Source: Thiohalophilus thiocyanatoxydans
Lineage (GTDB): Bacteria > Pseudomonadota > Gammaproteobacteria > UBA6429 > Thiohalophilaceae
DNA: 64,000 nucleotides
Direction: 5' to 3'
NCBI RefSeq assembly: GCF_004366735.1
Contig: NZ_SOQX01000001.1
Span: 372,001 to 436,000, forward strand
Part shown: positions 60,675 to 64,000 of the stretch, piece after piece
Layout: the number at the start of each line of letters is the position of its first letter
Numbering within the stretch: position 1 is the first letter of the stretch
Made by a program: the position numbers and the translations under genes
The notes under the pieces: generated by a model
Told to the model about the DNA's origin: nothing
The model's input: the letters and a program-made list of their open reading frames with translations, nothing else
Database searches by the model: none

Positions 60675-61070
60675 TCAGGAGGCCTGTGCCTGTTGATAAT
60701 TGGCGATCAGGGTCGGTTGTGTGGAGGTGGGTTCCGGCAGGGGCTCGGCGGGAGGGGGTGTCTGATGGGTGGGGGTATGGATCCAGTAGATAAAACGGGA
60801 TTCGGGGCGAACCTTTTCAGCATACAATCTTACCGGATTCAGGGGGTAATGCAGCCGACACGCCAGGATCGCCTGGTTGAGTGATTTGGCATTTTGCAAA
60901 GCAAAGAACGGGCTTTGCCATTGTTGCCAGCTGAGCGTGAGGTCGGAGGAGGGCACACCATACTGAATACGCACTATCCAGTCTCCTCGCAGACTTTGCT
61001 GTACGAGGTTCTCCACCTTGTTAAACAGGGCCAGGGAAGTCAGTCTGACAAAATATTGTTCCAGCTGCAT
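60675..61070 (-). CDS. RuBisCO small-subunit-like protein with proline-rich tail
   Basis: The 131-residue protein is convergent with cbbR. Its residues 27-82 align without gaps to residues 37-92 of the CbbS encoded at 50123 (constant offset of 10). About 18 of 56 positions are identical, including Trp31/41, Pro40/50, Trp48/58, Trp51/61, Pro-Phe-Phe 54-56/64-66, Ala-Cys-Arg 70-72/80-82, Tyr-Pro 75-76/85-86 and Arg-Leu 81-82/91-92. The usual CbbS N-terminus is replaced, and the C-terminus (about 99-131) is Pro/Thr/Gln-rich (TPTHQTPPPAEPLPEPTSTQ). A perfect TATAAT (61088-61093) lies upstream. Function unknown; a RuBisCO-binding or decoy small subunit is inference. Confidence 0.75.
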   Translation of the reverse strand: MQLEQYFVRLTSLALFNKVENLVQQSLRGDWIVRIQYGVPSSDLTLSWQQWQSPFFALQNAKSLNQAILACRLHYPLNPVRLYAEKVRPESRFIYWIHTPTHQTPPPAEPLPEPTSTQPTLIANYQQAQAS

Positions 61071-61404
61071 AGATTTCGCCCTGTATTATATCCGCGCGCT
61101 TTGCACGGGTATAATGCTCGCTGTATGATAAAGTCGGCTTTTAGAAAAATTCATAATAATTGGACCGGGTTAATCCTCAGTATTATTCTCAGGATTGATA
61201 AAGAGTAGCTTGGTGAAAAAAGAATAGGAAGAGTATCTTGGATTGTTTATTTCTATAAAGTTATCGATATGTATCTATGGGTGTAGTTACCTTTATATTG
61301 TGTATTTGAAATGATTTTTGCAGCGGATAATCGCCACAGAAACAACGGTGTTTAAGCTGGTAGCCAGCAAAAAACATAAAGTGTAAATAGCGACAAAATT
61401 TGTT
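61071..61404. other. Intergenic stretch between the small-subunit-like gene and the MFS gene
   Basis: 334 AT-rich bases. It contains a minus-strand TATAAT for the left gene, a plus-strand TATAAT near 61111, and the fourth ATCGAT-type site at 61263-61297. Minus-strand open frames here are shadows of the MFS gene. No other gene is seen. Confidence 0.5.
61263..61297 (+). promoter_or_regulatory. Fourth ATCGAT-type site, upstream of the MFS gene
   Basis: ATCGAT (61263-61268), ATGTAT at the -35 place (61269-61274), 17-base spacer and TTTATA (61292-61297). The upstream CWATC half-site is not at the 15-base spacing. It suggests, weakly, shared control with the carboxysome genes. Confidence 0.4.
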
Positions 61405-62727
61405 ATGTCCGAAATAACGCGTAAAGAACTCAGTCGAAGTTTGCATGACTTGCTTACCGGCGATGAGGATGCCCGGGTCTGCAAGGATATTCCTGAATCG
61501 GCCTGTCACGATGAGCCGCGCAATTTTTTTGCCTATCTGATCGCCAATCTGCTGGGCAAGATTGCCGATGAAATTGCCAGTGCTCGCCTGATACTGCCCT
61601 GGTTGCTGGCGAGCCTGGGTGCGCCGGCGGCGTTTACCGGCTTTCTGGTGCCGATTCGCGAGGCGGGGGTCTTGCTGCCGCAACTGGTGGTGGCGGCGGT
61701 GATCCGGCGCATGGCGATTCGCAAGAGCGTGTGGTTACTGGGTGCAGGCTTATCCGGTATCGCTCTGGCGTTGATGGCGGTGGTGACGGGCACCTTGTCC
61801 GGCACGACGGCGGGCTGGGCCATCCTGGGATTACTGATTCTCTTTTCGCTGGCGCGCGGGCTCTGTTCGGTCTCGGCCAAGGATGTGCTGGGCAAGACGG
61901 TCTCCAAGGGCAGGCGCGGTACCCTGATGGGCTGGAGTGCCGGGATCGCCAGCCTGGCGGTGCTGGGCATCGGGATCTATGTGGAGTGGTTCTCCGGCGG
62001 GACGCCACTCGCGGTGCTGGCCTGGCTGCTGGTGGGCGGGGCGTTGCTGTGGTTTATCGCAATCGGGTTTTTTGCCGCGATCCGCGAGCAGCCCGGCGCC
62101 ACCGAAGGCGGGGGCAATGCCCTGACGGTAGCGCTGCAGAGTTTCGGGCGCCTGAAAAGCGATCCGCTGTTCCGCGATTTTGTCATCGGCCGGGCGCTGC
62201 TGCTGAGCGTGGCACTGGCGCCCCCGTTTTACGTCCTGCTGGCGCAGCAGAATACGGCCGAGGGGTTGGTCGGGCTGGGGGTGCTGATTATCGCCAGCGG
62301 CATCGCCGGCAGCCTCAGCTCACCGTTCTGGGGACGACTGAGCGATTACTCCAGCCGCTGGGTGATGGTGATCGCCGCGCTGGCTACCGGGGCGCAAGGG
62401 ATCCTGCTCTATGGTCTGGTTGAGGCCGGCTCACCCTGGATCAGCAGCCCCTGGCTGTATGCCGCCCTGTTTTTGACCCTCAGCGTCTTCCACGGCGGCG
62501 TGCGCCTGGGGCGCAAGGTCTACCTGGTGGATATGGCCACCGCCGACACGCGGGCGATCTACGTGGCGCTGAGCAACACCCTGATCGGCATCGCCATGCT
62601 GGCCGGGGGTCTGATCGGGGTGCTGGCCGATGTGCTCGACCTGCAGACGGTGATCCTGTTGCTGGCCTTTTTGAGCCTGCTGGCGGCAATCTGGGCGCTG
62701 GGCCTGCCCGAGGTGACCCGGGAATGA
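61405..62727 (+). CDS. Major facilitator superfamily transporter
   Basis: The 440-residue inner-membrane protein has a soluble N-terminal segment (about 40 residues, SLHDLLTGDEDARVCKDIPE) and twelve predicted TM helices. Loop motifs include AVIRRMAIRKSVWLLG and WGRLSDYSSRWVMVIAALAT. The substrate is unknown and the subfamily is not one I can name. It follows a CbbR-like site and the carboxysome locus but is not in the same transcript as cbbR. Repeats begin immediately after its TGA. Confidence 0.85.
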   Translation: MSEITRKELSRSLHDLLTGDEDARVCKDIPESACHDEPRNFFAYLIANLLGKIADEIASARLILPWLLASLGAPAAFTGFLVPIREAGVLLPQLVVAAVIRRMAIRKSVWLLGAGLSGIALALMAVVTGTLSGTTAGWAILGLLILFSLARGLCSVSAKDVLGKTVSKGRRGTLMGWSAGIASLAVLGIGIYVEWFSGGTPLAVLAWLLVGGALLWFIAIGFFAAIREQPGATEGGGNALTVALQSFGRLKSDPLFRDFVIGRALLLSVALAPPFYVLLAQQNTAEGLVGLGVLIIASGIAGSLSSPFWGRLSDYSSRWVMVIAALATGAQGILLYGLVEAGSPWISSPWLYAALFLTLSVFHGGVRLGRKVYLVDMATADTRAIYVALSNTLIGIAMLAGGLIGVLADVLDLQTVILLLAFLSLLAAIWALGLPEVTRE

Positions 62728-63257
62728 GAGAGCTGAGTGCTGAGTGCTGTGTCACTGCGTGCTAAAGCTGTGAGATCGCCCTACGGGCATGGGCTGGGCT
62801 CGATAAGGTTGCTGTCGCGGTCGAAGTCTCTCTCGGCTCACTGTAGAACCCCTTCGGGTTTCATTCAGTATTTCCTCGCGTTGCTCAGGTCATCCTGTCT
62901 TCCGTGACAGAGCCCACCCTGTGAGCAAAGCGAGTGCTTTGGGTGTTAGCACTTCCCTGTGCGTCGCCCGCTCCCACTCGTTAGTTTCTAAGGGCTAGTT
63001 TCTAGTTACTAGGAACTGAAAATCGTGGGAGCGCCCCACGGGCGCGAACGGGTTAGCCCAGGTTTTCTCTAATTGAACGGTCTGCTGGCAATTGCCCTGC
63101 CTGAAAATATTGATATTTCAATGACTTGGTAAAATACAGGCCACTGATAGGCGTTGACTATCAATGCGATATAAACAAACGATTTTATATATCATCGTCC
63201 GGCCCCGATAATGATTCCCGTAGAGCGCAAACACCCTGTTCGAAGGAGGACACGGCG
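62728..63257. other. Repeat-rich stretch of 530 bases
   Basis: Contents: CTGAGTG heptads starting one base after the MFS stop (62731-62750), copy 2 of the dispersed element (62891-62982), CTAGTTT-like heptads (62985-63019) and a GTGGGAGCGCCCCACGGGCG unit (63025-63044). The right end holds the AAGGAGGA of the DUF2061 gene. No protein gene is convincing. Confidence 0.7.
62891..62982. repeat. Dispersed element of about 90 bp, copy 2
   Basis: Shares CGTGACAGAGCCCACCC, GAGTG, TTTGGGTGTTAG, ACTTCCCTGT and CTCCCACT with the copy at 21583-21675, in the same orientation. It lies between heptad repeats. Confidence 0.75.
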
Positions 63258-63467
63258 ATGAGCAAGACAATGAGTTTCGCAGCGGTGCATTTCACGGTGG
63301 CCTTCACCGTCGGTTATGCCATGACCGGCAGCGTGCTGGTGGGCGGGGCTCTGGCGCTGGTCGAGCCGACCATCAACACCGTCGCCTATCATATCCACGA
63401 ACAGGTGTGGGCGCGGTTCAAACAGGCAGAGCATGACGGTCCCCGTCACGCGCTGCCGCAAGGGTAA
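63258..63467 (+). CDS. DUF2061 family small membrane protein
   Basis: The 69-residue protein (MSKTMSFAAVHFTVAFTVGY, then TGSVLVGGALALVEPTINTV and YHIHEQVW) matches DUF2061, a short membrane domain with two TM helices and conserved His residues at the C-terminal side (AYHIHEQVW). Family function is unknown. AAGGAGGA lies 8 bases before the ATG. The peroxiredoxin gene begins 48 bases downstream and is probably in the same transcript. Confidence 0.85.
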   Translation: MSKTMSFAAVHFTVAFTVGYAMTGSVLVGGALALVEPTINTVAYHIHEQVWARFKQAEHDGPRHALPQG

Positions 63468-63515
63468 CGACAAATTTTTAATCACGACATTCATTTATCA
63501 ACAGGAGCAACAAGC

Positions 63516-64000
63516 ATGTTAGAGAACAAAGAAGGACAGAACATTCCGCAGGTCACTTTCCGGACCCGTCGGGATCATGAATGGGTCGATGTCAGCAGTG
63601 ACGCGATCTTCAAGGGTAAGAGCGTGGTGGTTTTCGCACTGCCGGGCGCCTTTACCCCGACCTGTTCTTCCACCCATGTGCCGCGCTATAACCAGTTAAC
63701 CCCGGCACTGAAGGAAAACGGTGTCGATGAGGTGGTATGCGTATCAGTCAATGATGCCTTCGTGATGAATGAGTGGCAGAAGGAACAGAACGCGTTCAAC
63801 GTCACCTTTCTGCCCGATGGTAACGGCGATTTTACCCGCGGCATGGGTATGCTGGTGCCCAAGAACGATCTGGGTTTCGGTGATCGCTCCTGGCGTTATT
63901 CCATGCTGGTCAAGGACGGTGTGATCGAAAAGATGTTCATCGAGCCGGACGTGCCGGGTGATCCGTTTGAAGTCTCCGATGCCGACACCATGCTCGAATA
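63516..64000 (+). CDS. Peroxiredoxin of the Prx5/hybrid type, truncated by the window edge
   Basis: About 161 residues are visible and the frame runs off the right edge. The Prx5-type catalytic motif [20 protein letters not shown] (peroxidatic Cys) is intact, with [16 protein letters not shown] and [20 protein letters not shown] following. In many gammaproteobacteria this enzyme is fused to a C-terminal glutaredoxin, but the end is not visible here. It reduces peroxides using thiols and would fit a peroxide-stress role with OxyR. CAGGAGC precedes the ATG. Confidence 0.9.
   Translation, partial: MLENKEGQNIPQVTFRTRRDHEWVDVSSDAIFKGKSVVVFALPGAFTPTCSSTHVPRYNQLTPALKENGVDEVVCVSVNDAFVMNEWQKEQNAFNVTFLPDGNGDFTRGMGMLVPKNDLGFGDRSWRYSMLVKDGVIEKMFIEPDVPGDPFEVSDADTMLE

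Noticed and set aside
1-64000. CRISPR arrays, rRNA and tRNA genes, insertion-sequence transposases, integrases
   Set aside because: No regularly spaced repeats with unique spacers, no recognisable tRNA T-loop/acceptor sets, and no transposase or integrase frame was seen. The heptad arrays have no spacers.

Overview
The window reads as chromosome of a chemolithoautotrophic gammaproteobacterium. The main evidence is a nearly complete alpha-carboxysome locus (form IA RuBisCO, CsoS2, CsoSCA, CsoS4A/B, two CsoS1 proteins, ferritin-like protein, acRAF, McdA/McdB) followed by a SulP-family transporter and a CbbR-type LysR regulator. Gene style is gammaproteobacterial: OxyR, exonuclease I, YadG/YadH-type ABC pair, many GGDEF/EAL proteins. 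No rRNA, tRNA or CRISPR array was recognised. No sulfur-oxidation cluster lies in the window, so a sulfur-oxidiser is only a guess from relatives that carry this carboxysome type.

Region by region. 1-5.7 kb: end of an unidentified gene, a histidine kinase / sigma-54 response regulator pair, and a DUF255 thioredoxin-like protein. 6.5-24 kb: a signalling district with a PhnD-like binding protein, a membrane diguanylate cyclase and a hybrid GGDEF-EAL protein in one operon, then a gpmA broken by one in-frame stop divergent from oxyR, another GGDEF-EAL protein, a lemA/M48 protease pair, and two tandem paralogous diguanylate cyclases. 24-31 kb: small accessory genes including a solitary DUF3883 protein, a nitroreductase and an AbiE type IV toxin-antitoxin pair with two matching operators. 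31-47 kb: a PQQ sugar dehydrogenase with a TonB-dependent receptor, an ABC exporter split by repeats, a DUF559 protein whose N-terminus is repeat-encoded, a MASE1 diguanylate cyclase, exonuclease I, MsrA, and an MddA-like methyltransferase divergent from a GlxA-type regulator. 47-61 kb: the carbon-concentrating island. 61-64 kb: an MFS transporter, repeats, a DUF2061 protein and a truncated peroxiredoxin.

The CO2-fixation genes form one working unit. csoS1D and an overlapping Nudix gene have their own promoter. A near-identical promoter drives cbbLS and the shell genes. A third related site precedes a small unknown gene, the SulP transporter and cbbR. A fourth precedes the MFS gene. The most unexpected item is the minus-strand gene at 60675-61070, whose product aligns without gaps to the RuBisCO small subunit of this same locus and carries a proline-rich tail.

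Intergenic DNA is crowded with short repeats: heptad arrays that start at or just after stop codons and even encode the last residues of several proteins, large palindromes, and a dispersed element of about 90 bp present twice.
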